Part shown: piece after piece, positions 9,901-19,439 of the stretch | Numbering within the stretch: position 1 is the stretch's first letter | Layout of the letters: every line of letters begins with the position of its first letter | From: an uncultured Clostridia bacterium | GTDB lineage: Bacteria; Bacillota; Clostridia; Christensenellales; UBA1242 | Assembly (NCBI GenBank): GCA_944381205.1 | Contig: CALWKG010000002.1 | Span: forward strand, 84,464-127,304 | Length of the DNA stretch: 42,841 nucleotides | Direction: 5' to 3' | Made by a program: the position numbers and the translations under genes | Notes under the pieces: model-generated | Databases searched by the model: none | What the model saw: the letters and a program-made list of their open reading frames with translations, nothing else | What the model was told of the DNA's origin: nothing

Positions 9901-10037
9901 GATTATATTTGGGATATATTCAGATTATATCAGATTTTATTTAGACTATGCTTAGATATCGACTATATTCAGGTTATATTCAGGTTATGTTTAGGATATA
10001 TTTCGACTATATTTCGACTATATTTAGATCATATTTA
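9901..10037. repeat. 11-bp tandem array, consensus GAYTATATTYA, about 13 units
   Basis: Units begin at 9901, 9912, 9923, 9933, 9944, 9955, 9961, 9972, 9983, 9994, 10005, 10016 and 10027. Most are exactly 11 bp, one is 10 bp and one (9955) is a 6-bp remnant. The leading G is invariant at unit starts, and the core TATATT varies little (for example GACTATATTCA, GGTTATATTCA, GACTATATTTC). The array ends about 100 bp before the FkbM gene. Eleven base pairs is close to one helical turn, so all units face roughly the same side of the DNA. This is seen directly; function is unknown. Confidence 0.85.
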
Positions 10038-10134
10038 TATTGTTCTTAATATTGATTTTTCTGGTATGTAACACGTTATTAAGTATTATAAATTATTTTC
10101 ACAGATTTTTTGAAAATTTAATATATTAATTAAT

Positions 10135-11058
10135 ATGGGAAATTATATAGATAAATTATTTTTTGATTTAATTAATGAATTTAAATCAAAAGATGTAAAT
10201 GAACTTTTTTTAAATATGAAAAACAAATTTTGTTTACTTGATTTTAGCACAAGGCAAGGGATAGAAGAATTTTTAAACAAGTTTAATTATTGGGGTAGTT
10301 TAAATCAGAGTAAAGGCGACTATGGGGTGTTTTTTGAAAAGGCAATAGCATATAAAAAACACGCAAATGATTTGGTTTGGTTTTATAATAGACTACAAGA
10401 TTATAGGTCAAAATTTGTTTTATTTGCGGTGTTGAATAATTATTATAATTTTGATTTTTTATCACTTTACAACGCGACAAGTAGAGAATTTTTTCAGTAC
10501 TTTGATTTGGACATTTTAAAAGATTATAGAGATTTTACTTATGTAGATATTGGTAGTTTTACTGGCGATAGTGCAATAAACTGCATTGCTAGTTTAAAGT
10601 ATAAAAAAATGTATTTGTTTGAAATAACAAAAGAAATTTTTGAACAATCAAAGGCTAGGTTAAAAGATTACAAAAATATTGTATTTAAAAATATGGCAGT
10701 TAGTAACTATAATGGTTTTGCAAAAGTGTGTTTTAATAAAAATGGAATGTCTGCAAATAGTATAAGTAATGCGGGTGGTGATGATGTGAAGGTCGTTAGG
10801 TTAGATGACGAAATTAACGAAAAAATAGACATTATTAAAATGGATATTGAGGGTGGGGAAAGGAAGGCATTGCTTGGCGCAAAACGTCATATTAAAAGCG
10901 AAACACCGGCACTGCTAATAGCGATTTATCACGGGAATACCGATTTAATACAATTACCAAAACTAATACATAGGTTAAATAAAAATTATAAATTTTTTTT
11001 AAGATATTTTGGCGGGAATATCTTCGCCACTGAAATAGATTTAATCGCCGTTCCATAA
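10135..11058 (+). CDS. FkbM-family SAM-dependent methyltransferase
   Basis: 307 residues. About 135 N-terminal residues not assigned to a domain precede a Rossmann methyltransferase core that starts at YVDIGSFTGDSA (SAM-binding motif I, near residue 138). Downstream IIKMDIEGGERKALLGA is the diagnostic FkbM motif, followed by a P.LLIAIYHG strand and a FLRYFGGN tail. FkbM enzymes typically methylate hydroxyl or other groups on sugars, polyketides or glycans. No strong SD precedes the ATG. The gene is monocistronic, lies between the 11-bp array and a terminator, and could decorate the surface glycan made by the cluster at 14-20 kb (inference only). Confidence 0.85.
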   Translation: MGNYIDKLFFDLINEFKSKDVNELFLNMKNKFCLLDFSTRQGIEEFLNKFNYWGSLNQSKGDYGVFFEKAIAYKKHANDLVWFYNRLQDYRSKFVLFAVLNNYYNFDFLSLYNATSREFFQYFDLDILKDYRDFTYVDIGSFTGDSAINCIASLKYKKMYLFEITKEIFEQSKARLKDYKNIVFKNMAVSNYNGFAKVCFNKNGMSANSISNAGGDDVKVVRLDDEINEKIDIIKMDIEGGERKALLGAKRHIKSETPALLIAIYHGNTDLIQLPKLIHRLNKNYKFFLRYFGGNIFATEIDLIAVP

Positions 11059-11110
11059 AGTGTGTAAAAATTTTTGTATATTTTTTATGAAAGATATTTT
11101 TAAGTTTGTA

Positions 11111-11155
11111 AAAAAGAACATATTGATTGCAACTCTCAATATGTTCTATTTTTTT
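11111..11155. terminator. Strong bidirectional terminator; the rest of 11059-11415 is empty
   Basis: A perfect 12-bp stem (AGAACATATTGA with TCAATATGTTCT, 9-base loop) is flanked by A5 on the left and T7 after ATT on the right. It can end FkbM transcription and, read on the minus strand, transcription of the ATPase. The remainder of the gap to 11415 is AT-rich with nothing recognised. Confidence 0.9.
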
Positions 11156-11415
11156 AATAAAGATATATTATTTTTTGTTATTTAATTTTGGTTAAAGCGC
11201 GGAATTGTCATTTGTTTTAAAAAAATTATCTTAATTGTCTATTTATATGGAAATTTATCATTTACTATAAGTTTATTTTTGTCGATTATTAAAGAGCCTT
11301 TTAAACATTTAATTAAAAAATAAGAACATTTATAACTTTTAGTTAAGAACTTTTTTTGTGGCATATTTTAATGTAACAAAATATTAATTTAAAGAAATTT
11401 TAAGATAAAATAATT

Positions 11416-14058
11416 CTATTCGTCTTTTACTTTTACCCATAAAGGTTTAAGTAGTTCTATTAGGAAGAAGAACACGATATTAAGTGCTATAACTACCAAA
11501 AATTGAGTAATTGTAATTGGTACAAGTCCAAATACTGAGCCTATGCTTGTGAAGAATACAGGTATTTGAATAAGCAAAATGATTAGTGTTGAGATATTTA
11601 AAACTTTGTTGCCAAATAAACCCTTTTTAAAACTTGTTTCTTTTAACTCTTTACAGTTGTAAGCGAATACAAGTTCGTTAATTACAACAGACAAAAGTGC
11701 TAATGTGGAAGCCACATCATAACCAAACCAAATTTCTGACACAAAGAAAATTAACAATGATAAGCCTGCTTCTAGTATTGCGGATACGATAATACCTGTG
11801 GTTATAAAGGGAGTGAATACTCGTCTATTTAATCCAAATGGCTTTTCCTTCATAGCGCCTTTGCCATTTTTTTCGTAGGCAAGAGCAATAGAAGGAATAG
11901 TATCTGCGATAATATCAATATACAAAATGTGTAGTGGGGAAATAATATCTCTTAAAATTATCATACCTGCAATAATTAGAAATATTTCGGCAAAATTAGA
12001 TGACAAGTTGTACAAAATGGTTTTTATGACGTTTTTGTAAATTCGTCTACCTTCTTCCACAGCGGTTACTATTGTCGCAAAACTATCGTCCATTAGTATT
12101 ATATCGGCAACATTTTTAGTGACATCAGTACCCGCTCTACCCATACCAACACCAACGTGTGCTAGTTTTAGTGCTGGGGCATCGTTTACCCCGTCTCCTG
12201 TCATAGCGACTACTTTACCGGCGGTTTGTAGAGCCCTAACAATCCTGACTTTATGTTCCGGGGTAACACGGGCAAAAACCGTATATTTTTTTACGAAACT
12301 GACTAATTGGTCGTCTGTAAGACCGTCAAGTCGCTTGCCTTCTATGCCTTGATTATCACGGCTTGCAATGCCAACTTCTTTTGCAATCGCCATAGCGGTT
12401 GTAAGGCTGTCCCCAGTTATCATAATTGGTTTTAGGTGGGCTTCGATACACTTTTTAACCGCTTCTTTTACACTGTCTTTTGGCGGGTCTATAAGCCCCA
12501 CTAATCCAAGCAAAACAAAGTCATTTTCCTCATCGCTATTATATTTTGATTTTTTATCGACCTCTTTATAACAACAGGCAAGTACCTTGTAGGCTTTTTT
12601 GCTCATCTTCTTTTCTTGAAGTAGGTATTTATTAACAATATGTTTTGTTAAGGGTATTGTTTTGCCGTTTTTATATATTGATTTGCACCTTGGTAAAATT
12701 TCGCTTAAACTGCCTTTTGTAAGCATTAATGTTTTTCCGTCTATAATATTTATGGTACTCATCATTTTTCTAGTGGAGTCAAATGGGAGTTCGTATACTC
12801 TTTGGTATTTTGTACGCAGTTCGGTTAAAGTAATGCCCAGGTTGTTTAGATATTTGCTAAAAGCAACTTCCACAGGGTCGCCAATAAAGTCGCCTTTGTT
12901 TTTTTGGTCTATTTCATTATTATTGCAAAGTCCAAGTACAAGTTGAATTTTTTCTAGTGACTTATCTTGAATTTTTACATTAGTGTAAGATTTTTCGTTA
13001 TAGTAAATTTCAACAAGGGTCATTTGGTTAGTAGTTATTGTACCTGTTTTATCACTACAAATAACTTGTGTTGCCCCTAAGGTTTCTATGGCAGATAATT
13101 GCTTTACAATAGTTTTCTTTTTAGACATTTGCTGTACACCAATGGTAAGGGTGGCTGTGATTGAAACGGGTAAAACCTCGGGTACGGAAGCAAGAACCAT
13201 AGATATACACAGCATAATGATTGAAAGCGCGTCTTTTTTCATAATAAGCCCATAAGCCAAAGTTCCTGCAATTAAAAAGCAAGCCAAAACAGTTATAAAC
13301 GCACTAACCTTTTTAATCTTCACTTGAAGTGGCGTTGGATTAGAATCGTTTTTATCTAGACTACCTGCAATTTTTCCAAGTTCGGTGTCCATACCAGTTG
13401 CGATAACTATGGCTTCTATTCTGCCATTAACTACACTTGTGCCAGAAAAAACTAAATTTTTTTGTTCCTGAATAATTTTTTCACCTGATATAACGCAAAC
13501 TTCTTTTTCAACTGGTAAACTTTCACCGGTTAAAACAGATTCGTCAACTTGTGCGTTAATGGCATTTATCAATCTTGCATCTGCGGGGACTTTATCTCCT
13601 GCTTCTAAGTAAATTATATCTCCCGGCACTAGTAGTTTGGCATCAATTTCTATAACATTGCCGTCGCGTTTTACCTTGGCTTTGGATACGGTCATTGTTT
13701 TTAGGGCTTCGATTGCGTTTTCGGATTTCATTTCCTGAATAAATCCCATAAGAGTGTTTACAATAACACAACCAAAAATTACTATGGCCTCTATTACACT
13801 TTCGCCATTTACCAGTGAATAGATAAGAGAAACAAACCCAACCAAAATTAAAAATAGAATCATCATATTAGAAAATTGGTCTAGCAAAATCTTAAAGGCG
13901 CTTTTTTTATTTTTTTCCTTTAAAACATTTTCGCCTTCTTCTTCTAAAATTTCATTTGCCTTTGTTGACGTTAATCCGTCTTTGCTAGATTCTAATTGTT
14001 TATAAATTTCTTCTTGGGTCTGTTGGTAAAAAGGTTTCATAAGATAACTCCTTTGCAT
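11416..14058 (-). CDS. Type II cation-transporting P-type ATPase (Ca2+-ATPase-like)
   Basis: 880 residues, full length for bacterial P2-type pumps. Visible parts are the actuator TGES loop, the phosphorylation motif CSDKTGT with Asp336, the KGS nucleotide-binding motif, TGDGVNDAP in the hinge, and about ten membrane segments. In M4 the usual PEGLP is PEVLP. In M5 SSNFAE keeps the Asn and Glu of SERCA. In M6 the segment reads YIDIIADTIPSIALAYE. Its first Asp sits where SERCA has Asn796 and Na,K-ATPase has Asp, and the Thr of both families is Ala. Ca2+ export is the default call for bacterial homologues, but the ion is uncertain. AAAGGAG precedes the start closely. Confidence 0.9.
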   Translation of the reverse strand: MQRSYLMKPFYQQTQEEIYKQLESSKDGLTSTKANEILEEEGENVLKEKNKKSAFKILLDQFSNMMILFLILVGFVSLIYSLVNGESVIEAIVIFGCVIVNTLMGFIQEMKSENAIEALKTMTVSKAKVKRDGNVIEIDAKLLVPGDIIYLEAGDKVPADARLINAINAQVDESVLTGESLPVEKEVCVISGEKIIQEQKNLVFSGTSVVNGRIEAIVIATGMDTELGKIAGSLDKNDSNPTPLQVKIKKVSAFITVLACFLIAGTLAYGLIMKKDALSIIMLCISMVLASVPEVLPVSITATLTIGVQQMSKKKTIVKQLSAIETLGATQVICSDKTGTITTNQMTLVEIYYNEKSYTNVKIQDKSLEKIQLVLGLCNNNEIDQKNKGDFIGDPVEVAFSKYLNNLGITLTELRTKYQRVYELPFDSTRKMMSTINIIDGKTLMLTKGSLSEILPRCKSIYKNGKTIPLTKHIVNKYLLQEKKMSKKAYKVLACCYKEVDKKSKYNSDEENDFVLLGLVGLIDPPKDSVKEAVKKCIEAHLKPIMITGDSLTTAMAIAKEVGIASRDNQGIEGKRLDGLTDDQLVSFVKKYTVFARVTPEHKVRIVRALQTAGKVVAMTGDGVNDAPALKLAHVGVGMGRAGTDVTKNVADIILMDDSFATIVTAVEEGRRIYKNVIKTILYNLSSNFAEIFLIIAGMIILRDIISPLHILYIDIIADTIPSIALAYEKNGKGAMKEKPFGLNRRVFTPFITTGIIVSAILEAGLSLLIFFVSEIWFGYDVASTLALLSVVINELVFAYNCKELKETSFKKGLFGNKVLNISTLIILLIQIPVFFTSIGSVFGLVPITITQFLVVIALNIVFFFLIELLKPLWVKVKDE

Positions 14059-14068
14059 TTTATAGTTT

Positions 14069-14098
14069 ATGTTAACATATTTTTTAATACATAGTCAA
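14069..14098 (-). promoter_or_regulatory. Candidate promoter for the P-type ATPase gene
   Basis: On the minus strand TTGACT (14093-14098) is followed after 18 bases by TAACAT (14069-14074), about 15 bases before the ATG-proximal SD region. The -35 is good and the -10 moderate. Confidence 0.4.
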
Positions 14099-14118
14099 AA
14101 ACAATATTGTAAAAATAG

Positions 14119-14147
14119 TTGACTTAATTTTGTCAGTAGAATAGACT
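14119..14147 (+). promoter_or_regulatory. Candidate promoter for the glf/glycan cluster
   Basis: TTGACT (14119-14124), a 17-base spacer and TAGACT (14142-14147) lie in the divergent gap between the ATPase gene and glf, leaving a leader of roughly 95 bases. The hexamers and spacing fit sigma-70/sigma-A. Confidence 0.5.
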
Positions 14148-14251
14148 TATTTTGTAAGTAAAATTATGGTGTACTCATACAATTTATTTTGTTGTTATAT
14201 TATTTAGGGGATAGTAAATTTTTTGGGTAAGAAAAAGGGGGAATATAAAAA

Positions 14252-15355
14252 ATGGATTATTTGATAGTTGGGGCAGGGCTTTTTGGAGCAGTGTGTGCAA
14301 GGGAACTTACAGATGCAGGTAAAAGTTGTGTTGTAATAGATAGAAGACCTACCATTGGGGGAAACTGTTACACCGAGGTTATAGAAGGGATTAATGTACA
14401 TAAATACGGAGCGCATATTTTTCACACTTCGGATAAACAACTTTGGGATTATGTGAATAGATTTGCGGAATTTAATAATTATATAAATTCGCCTATTGCA
14501 AGGTATAAAAATGAATTGTACAATTTGCCATTTAATATGAATACATTTACAAAGTTGTGGAGTGATGTGTTTACCCCAGAAGATGCCCAAAAGAGAATTG
14601 AGGAGGAAAGAAAAGCAAAGTACACCGAAAATCCAAAAAATTTGGAAGAACAAGCCATAAATTTGGTGGGAGAAACAATATTTAAAAAACTTGTAAAAGG
14701 TTACACCGAAAAGCAGTGGGGAAAGAGTTGCAAAGAACTGCCTGCATTTATTATTAAAAGGTTACCTGTAAGGTTTACTTTTAACAACAACTATTTTAAT
14801 GACAGGTATCAGGGTATTCCTATTGGTGGGTACACAAAGATGTTCGAAAAAATGTTGGACGGCATAGAAGTTAGGCTAAACGAAGACTTTATCGCCAACA
14901 AAGAAAAATTACTAGCCAGTGCTGATAAAGTTATCTATACTGGGGCGATAGATGAGTTTTTTGACTATCAATATGGTCCGCTAGAATATAGAAGTGTTGA
15001 TTTTGTTACCAAGGTTTACGATATGCCAAACTTTCAAGGCAATGCCGTTGTAAACTATACTGATAGAGAAACCCCTTACACTAGGGTTATAGAACACAAA
15101 CATTTTGAATTTGGAACACAAGAAAAAACAGTTGTAAGTTACGAATATTCTTCTACTTGGCACAAGGGGGAAGAAGCCTATTATCCACTAAATGACGAGA
15201 AGAACAATCAACTTTATGCTAAATATAAAAAATTAGCGGATAGTCAAAATAAGGTAATTTTTGGTGGTAGGTTAGGGACCTATAAATATTACGATATGCA
15301 TAACATTGTAAGGGAAGCACTAAATTTAGTGGAAAAAGAACTTCACGGGGAATAA
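14252..15355 (+). CDS. glf: UDP-galactopyranose mutase
   Basis: 367 residues, the standard length. The N-terminal FAD-binding GAGLFGAVCAREL is followed by IDRRPTIGGNCY, then KYGAHIFHT and the substrate region LPVRFTFNNNYFNDRYQG, all strongly conserved in bacterial Glf. The enzyme interconverts UDP-galactopyranose and UDP-galactofuranose in the cytoplasm using reduced FAD. It heads a set of glycosyltransferase genes, one of which carries a galactofuranosyltransferase-like signature, so the cluster probably builds a galactofuranose-containing surface glycan. The ATG lies 12 bases after an AAGGGGG SD. Confidence 0.97.
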   Translation: MDYLIVGAGLFGAVCARELTDAGKSCVVIDRRPTIGGNCYTEVIEGINVHKYGAHIFHTSDKQLWDYVNRFAEFNNYINSPIARYKNELYNLPFNMNTFTKLWSDVFTPEDAQKRIEEERKAKYTENPKNLEEQAINLVGETIFKKLVKGYTEKQWGKSCKELPAFIIKRLPVRFTFNNNYFNDRYQGIPIGGYTKMFEKMLDGIEVRLNEDFIANKEKLLASADKVIYTGAIDEFFDYQYGPLEYRSVDFVTKVYDMPNFQGNAVVNYTDRETPYTRVIEHKHFEFGTQEKTVVSYEYSSTWHKGEEAYYPLNDEKNNQLYAKYKKLADSQNKVIFGGRLGTYKYYDMHNIVREALNLVEKELHGE

Positions 15356-15462
15356 AATAGTTTAAATTATACAATAAATAGAAAAACTTATAATATTAAG
15401 ATATAAGTTAGTTGGCTATCCTACAAAATGATTATTGCAAAATAAAAGGAAATTTTTAATAG

Positions 15463-16245
15463 ATGTATGATAATACCAAAGTATTAATTGCTATCCACAA
15501 GGAATACGCAAGGCCGGATAATGATTTATATTTACCCCTTCAAGTTGGGGCAAAGGGAAAAGACTCTTTTGGTATTTTGCGAGATGATGGCGGGGATAAT
15601 ATATCTGAATTAAATCCATCTTTTTGTGAACTTACAGGGTTGTATTTTGCGTGGAAAAATTTAGAGTACGATTATTTGGGATTGGTGCATTATAGAAGGT
15701 ATTTTAAGGGTAGTTTTAAATTTATTGTAAACGGAAGGACTAAAAAGATTTTAGATAAAAGTGACTTAGAAAAGTATAGAGAAGTTGATGTGATTTTGCC
15801 AAAAAAACGTAAATATTACATTGAAACATTGTATAATCACTATAAGCATACTATGTATGTTGAACCGCTAGACAAAACGTTAGAAATTATCAAACAAAAA
15901 TATCCTGGTTATTACGAAGAAGCCTTAAAACTAAAAAAACGTCGTAGTGCTCATATGTTTAATATGTTTATTATGAAAGATGAAATTTTTAACAACTACT
16001 TCGCTTGGCTTATGGATATTTTGTTTACTTTAAAAGAGCAAATGAAAGAGATAAAATACGACACATTTCATTCTAGATTTTATGGTAGAATAAGCGAATT
16101 ATTGCTAGATGTGTACTTAAATGTTAATAAAATAAAGTATAGAGAAGTTGGCATTGTAAACATAGAAAAGGTAAACTATATTAAAAAAGTTTTTAGTTTT
16201 TTAAGGGCAAAATTTACAGGGAAAAAGTATGAAAAGAGTTTTTGA
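15463..16245 (+). CDS. DUF4422 glycosyltransferase
   Basis: 260 residues. The N-terminal KVLIAIHKEYARPDNDLYLPLQVG, the ELTGLYFAWKN segment and the YLGLVHYRRYF motif are the recognisable core of DUF4422, a domain found in capsule and exopolysaccharide transferases; donor and acceptor are unknown. No membrane segment is present, but the C-terminus is very basic (RAKFTGKKYEKSF), suggesting membrane association. It ends 17 bases inside the polymerase gene, which implies co-translation. Confidence 0.85.
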   Translation: MYDNTKVLIAIHKEYARPDNDLYLPLQVGAKGKDSFGILRDDGGDNISELNPSFCELTGLYFAWKNLEYDYLGLVHYRRYFKGSFKFIVNGRTKKILDKSDLEKYREVDVILPKKRKYYIETLYNHYKHTMYVEPLDKTLEIIKQKYPGYYEEALKLKKRRSAHMFNMFIMKDEIFNNYFAWLMDILFTLKEQMKEIKYDTFHSRFYGRISELLLDVYLNVNKIKYREVGIVNIEKVNYIKKVFSFLRAKFTGKKYEKSF

Positions 16246-17425
16246 GTTTTTAGACATTAAGAGAGAAAAAATATATATTGTTCTCATAGGTATTTTTTTT
16301 GCAAGTTTTATTTTGCAACAGAGTACAATAAATATAAGTTTGCCTTTTACATATACAATTTTTGAAGTTATTAAGTACGTTATAGTGGGGCTACTTTGTG
16401 GGGAAATTTTGTGGACAATTATAGAAAATAAATTTAGGCAAAGTGAGTTTGATATTTTTTTTATTTTTTTATCATTAATAGTTTTAATTTTTACGGGTAA
16501 AATTTGGCCCTTTTGCATTGTGGTTTTGCTTTTCAGTGGCAAAAAATATGATTTTGGCAAAACTAGTAAAATTTTATATTATGTGGTTTTGGGTAGTTAT
16601 TTTTTTGTGCTTTTTTTAGGAACAACTGGGATAATAACTAATATTGTAAATTATAGGGGTGATGGTGTCATAAGATACGGCTTGGGGTTTAATTATGTTT
16701 TAGTGCCGGCAACTTTATATTTGACAATTTTGGTTTTAAGGGTGTATAGCACAAAAGGTAAAATTTCCATTGCAGAGATTATATCTCATCTAATGTTTAT
16801 TATGCTACTTTATTTTACTACTGATTCCAGATGCGATTGCTTTTTATCGATACTTTTGCTGGGAATGGTAATTTTATCAAAGTTTTTTAAAGCAGATAAG
16901 GTAAACAAATTTGTAAAAATTGTTTGTATTTCGCTCCCTGTTTTAGTTATGGTAGGGTCGTTTTTGCTGTTAATTTTATATTATAAACAAGTGCCTTTTG
17001 CAATAAAAATAAACGAATTATTGGGTAATAGATTGGGGTATGGACTTACTGCTATAATGCAAGAAGGAGTGCCAATATTTGGGTCTGATTTTCGGGCGAT
17101 AGTTGGTAAGATAGAAAATGGTGTAATTGCTCAGCCGGAAAATTATATATTTTTGGATAACTCTTATTTTTCCATTTTGATTGAAAACGGTATAGTATTT
17201 TTAATTGCAATGGTTGGTCTTTATTGTTTTGTTATAAAAAGGAGTTTTGATAATAAAAATTATTGGTTTGTAATCCTTATAATTATTATGTTACTTCAAT
17301 CGTTTATAGAGCCGTATTTATTGTATCCTTACTATAATGTGTTATTGTTAGCATTTGGGGAGATGGTATACAAAAAAGATTTTGATAACCAAATAAATGT
17401 AGAAAACAAGGAGATAGATGTATGA
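16229..17425 (+). CDS. Wzy-like polysaccharide polymerase / O-antigen ligase-type membrane protein
   Basis: 398 residues with about ten hydrophobic segments and a large loop near residues 265-305. The pattern YGLGFNYVLVPATLYL and a TTDSRCD motif after a membrane segment match clostridial polysaccharide polymerases. Such proteins join lipid-linked repeat units on the outer face of the membrane. Family identity is weakly conserved in sequence, so the call rests on topology and on its position inside the glycosyltransferase operon. It overlaps its upstream neighbour by 17 bases and the downstream gene by 4 (ATGA), so translational coupling is likely. Confidence 0.7.
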   Translation: MKRVFEFLDIKREKIYIVLIGIFFASFILQQSTINISLPFTYTIFEVIKYVIVGLLCGEILWTIIENKFRQSEFDIFFIFLSLIVLIFTGKIWPFCIVVLLFSGKKYDFGKTSKILYYVVLGSYFFVLFLGTTGIITNIVNYRGDGVIRYGLGFNYVLVPATLYLTILVLRVYSTKGKISIAEIISHLMFIMLLYFTTDSRCDCFLSILLLGMVILSKFFKADKVNKFVKIVCISLPVLVMVGSFLLLILYYKQVPFAIKINELLGNRLGYGLTAIMQEGVPIFGSDFRAIVGKIENGVIAQPENYIFLDNSYFSILIENGIVFLIAMVGLYCFVIKRSFDNKNYWFVILIIIMLLQSFIEPYLLYPYYNVLLLAFGEMVYKKDFDNQINVENKEIDV

Positions 17426-19437
17426 ACAAAAAAGTGGTTGCGGTGGTGGTAACGTATAATAGGTGCGAACTTTTATTGGAGTGTATTACCGCTTTAAAGA
17501 ATTTAAAAAACAATAATTTGCAAATTTTAATTATAGATAACGCAAGTACTGACGGAACAGAAGAAAGGGCTAAGGAATTATTAGACAATAATACCTTTTA
17601 TTTCAATACTGGTGAAAACATTGGCGGGGCGGGCGGTTTTAACTTTGGTATAAAGCGAGCCTTAGAGCAAAATGCAGATTATATTTGGCTTATGGACGAT
17701 GATGCCATTGTGCAAAAAAATAGTTTAGACGAACTTCTTAGTTGCGCAGATAGATTGGAAGATAACTTTGGTTATTTGTCTAGTAAGGTGCTTTGGAAAG
17801 ATAATTCAATTTGCAAAATGAATATACAAAGGTTAAGTTTATCAAAAAAATTGACCGATTTTGATAATTTTCAAGAAATAAAACTGGCATCTTTTGTGTC
17901 CTTTTTTGTTAAGGCTAGTGTAGTGGAAGATATGGGATTACCTATAAAAGAGTTCTTTATTTGGGGCGATGATTGGGAATATTCCGCAAGATTGTCTAAA
18001 AAATATAACTGTTATTTTGTACCTAATAGTGTTGTGCTTCATAAGTCTAGCCAAAATATTGGGGTTGATATATCTTCGGATAGTATTGATAGGATTTCAC
18101 GATATTTTTATGCTTATCGTAACGAAGGTTACTTTTATAGAAAACAAGGTTTTAAGGGTAAAGTTTATAATTTTTTAAAGAGAAATTTGCACAGATTTAA
18201 GATTTTAAAGTCTAAAAAAGAAGGTAAAAAGGAAAAGTTAAATATCATAAAAAGGGGTTATAAAGCATCTAAAACTTTTGACCCAAAAATCGAATATTTT
18301 TATAGACCAAACACTAAAATAAAGGTGTTAGAATGTTTTGGAGAGCCACTACATTACGGCGGTCAAGAAGCCTTTATAATTAATATGTATAAGAATTTTA
18401 AAAATAGTAACATAAGTTATACTTTTTTTACCCCGTATGCTTGTGATAACAAGATATTAATGGAACTCGCTTTAAATAGAAAGGAAATTATCGTTGCTAA
18501 CGATGATGACTATCATAGTTTATTTAGAAAGTTTAAACTGTCAAAAGTGTTTAAAAAGTTCTTAAAAAATAATAAGTTTGATTGTGTTCATATACATTCG
18601 GGCAGTGTGTTTACTTTGTTAACTGTGTCTAAAATAGCAAAAAAAATGGGAACAAAAAGAGTTATTGTCCATTCTCATGCTAGCGGGATTAATACTTTTA
18701 AGCATAAACTAATTAAAAAGTATAGTGACAAACGTATTAGTAAATACGCAGATTTATTTTTTGCGTGTTCTAAACTTGCGGGCGAGTTTAAGTACCCAAA
18801 AGAGATAATGGAACAAAATAGATGCAGGGTAATAAATAATGGTATTGATTGCGAAAAATTTACTTTTAACGAAGACATAAGACAAAAATATAGGAAAGAT
18901 TTTAATTTAGGTAATTCCCTTGTATTATGTCAAGTTGGTAGATTTACTATTGAAAAAAATCACCAATTTACAATAAAAATACTTACAAAATTAAAACAAA
19001 AATTAAATGATTTTAAAATGATTTTTGTAGGCGACGGAGATTTAAAGGAAGATATTAAAAAGCAACTTAACGATAGTGGGCTTATTGATAATGTAATTAT
19101 GCTAGAAAAGAGAAGCGACGTTCAAAATATACTTTTTGCTAGTGATATGTTTATTTTCCCTTCAACCTTTGAAGGCTTAGGAATTGTGGCAGTAGAATCC
19201 CAGTGCACAGGACTTTATACCTTAGCATCTAGTGAAGTTCCACAAGAAGCGAATTTAACGGACATAATAGAGTTTTTACCAATAGACAATGAAGATGTGT
19301 GGGTGGAAAAAATTTTAGAAAACAAAGATAAAAAGATTGGTAGGAGTTTTTATGGGGAAATAGTTCGCAATGCGGGCTACGATGCAAAAAGTTCGGCTAA
19401 AATTTTGGAAGATATTTATGTAAAGGGAGAAAATTAA
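17422..19437 (+). CDS. GT2-GT4 glycosyltransferase fusion (galactofuranosyltransferase-like N-half)
   Basis: 671 residues with two catalytic modules. Residues 1 to about 265 are a GT2 (GT-A fold): VVVTYNR, DNASTDGT, then NIGGAGGFNFG and WLMDDDA. The GGAGGF segment with a DDD metal motif is characteristic of galactofuranosyl- and rhamnosyl-type GT2 enzymes such as GlfT1 relatives. Residues from about 300 to the end are a GT4 (GT-B fold): GEPLHYGGQEAFI, HSHASGIN, the VGRFTIEKNH strand and the FPSTFEGLGIVAVESQ donor-site motif. The linker (about 265-300) is Lys-rich. One polypeptide could add two successive sugars. No frameshift separates the halves. Confidence 0.88.
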   Translation: MNKKVVAVVVTYNRCELLLECITALKNLKNNNLQILIIDNASTDGTEERAKELLDNNTFYFNTGENIGGAGGFNFGIKRALEQNADYIWLMDDDAIVQKNSLDELLSCADRLEDNFGYLSSKVLWKDNSICKMNIQRLSLSKKLTDFDNFQEIKLASFVSFFVKASVVEDMGLPIKEFFIWGDDWEYSARLSKKYNCYFVPNSVVLHKSSQNIGVDISSDSIDRISRYFYAYRNEGYFYRKQGFKGKVYNFLKRNLHRFKILKSKKEGKKEKLNIIKRGYKASKTFDPKIEYFYRPNTKIKVLECFGEPLHYGGQEAFIINMYKNFKNSNISYTFFTPYACDNKILMELALNRKEIIVANDDDYHSLFRKFKLSKVFKKFLKNNKFDCVHIHSGSVFTLLTVSKIAKKMGTKRVIVHSHASGINTFKHKLIKKYSDKRISKYADLFFACSKLAGEFKYPKEIMEQNRCRVINNGIDCEKFTFNEDIRQKYRKDFNLGNSLVLCQVGRFTIEKNHQFTIKILTKLKQKLNDFKMIFVGDGDLKEDIKKQLNDSGLIDNVIMLEKRSDVQNILFASDMFIFPSTFEGLGIVAVESQCTGLYTLASSEVPQEANLTDIIEFLPIDNEDVWVEKILENKDKKIGRSFYGEIVRNAGYDAKSSAKILEDIYVKGEN

Positions 19438-19439
19438 AA

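Noticed and set aside
12119..12946. Several plus-strand open frames inside the ATPase gene
   Set aside because: They are shadows of a long conserved minus-strand P-type ATPase.
14204..14653. 149-residue open frame on the minus strand
   Set aside because: It lies antisense to the clear glf coding start and has no family features.
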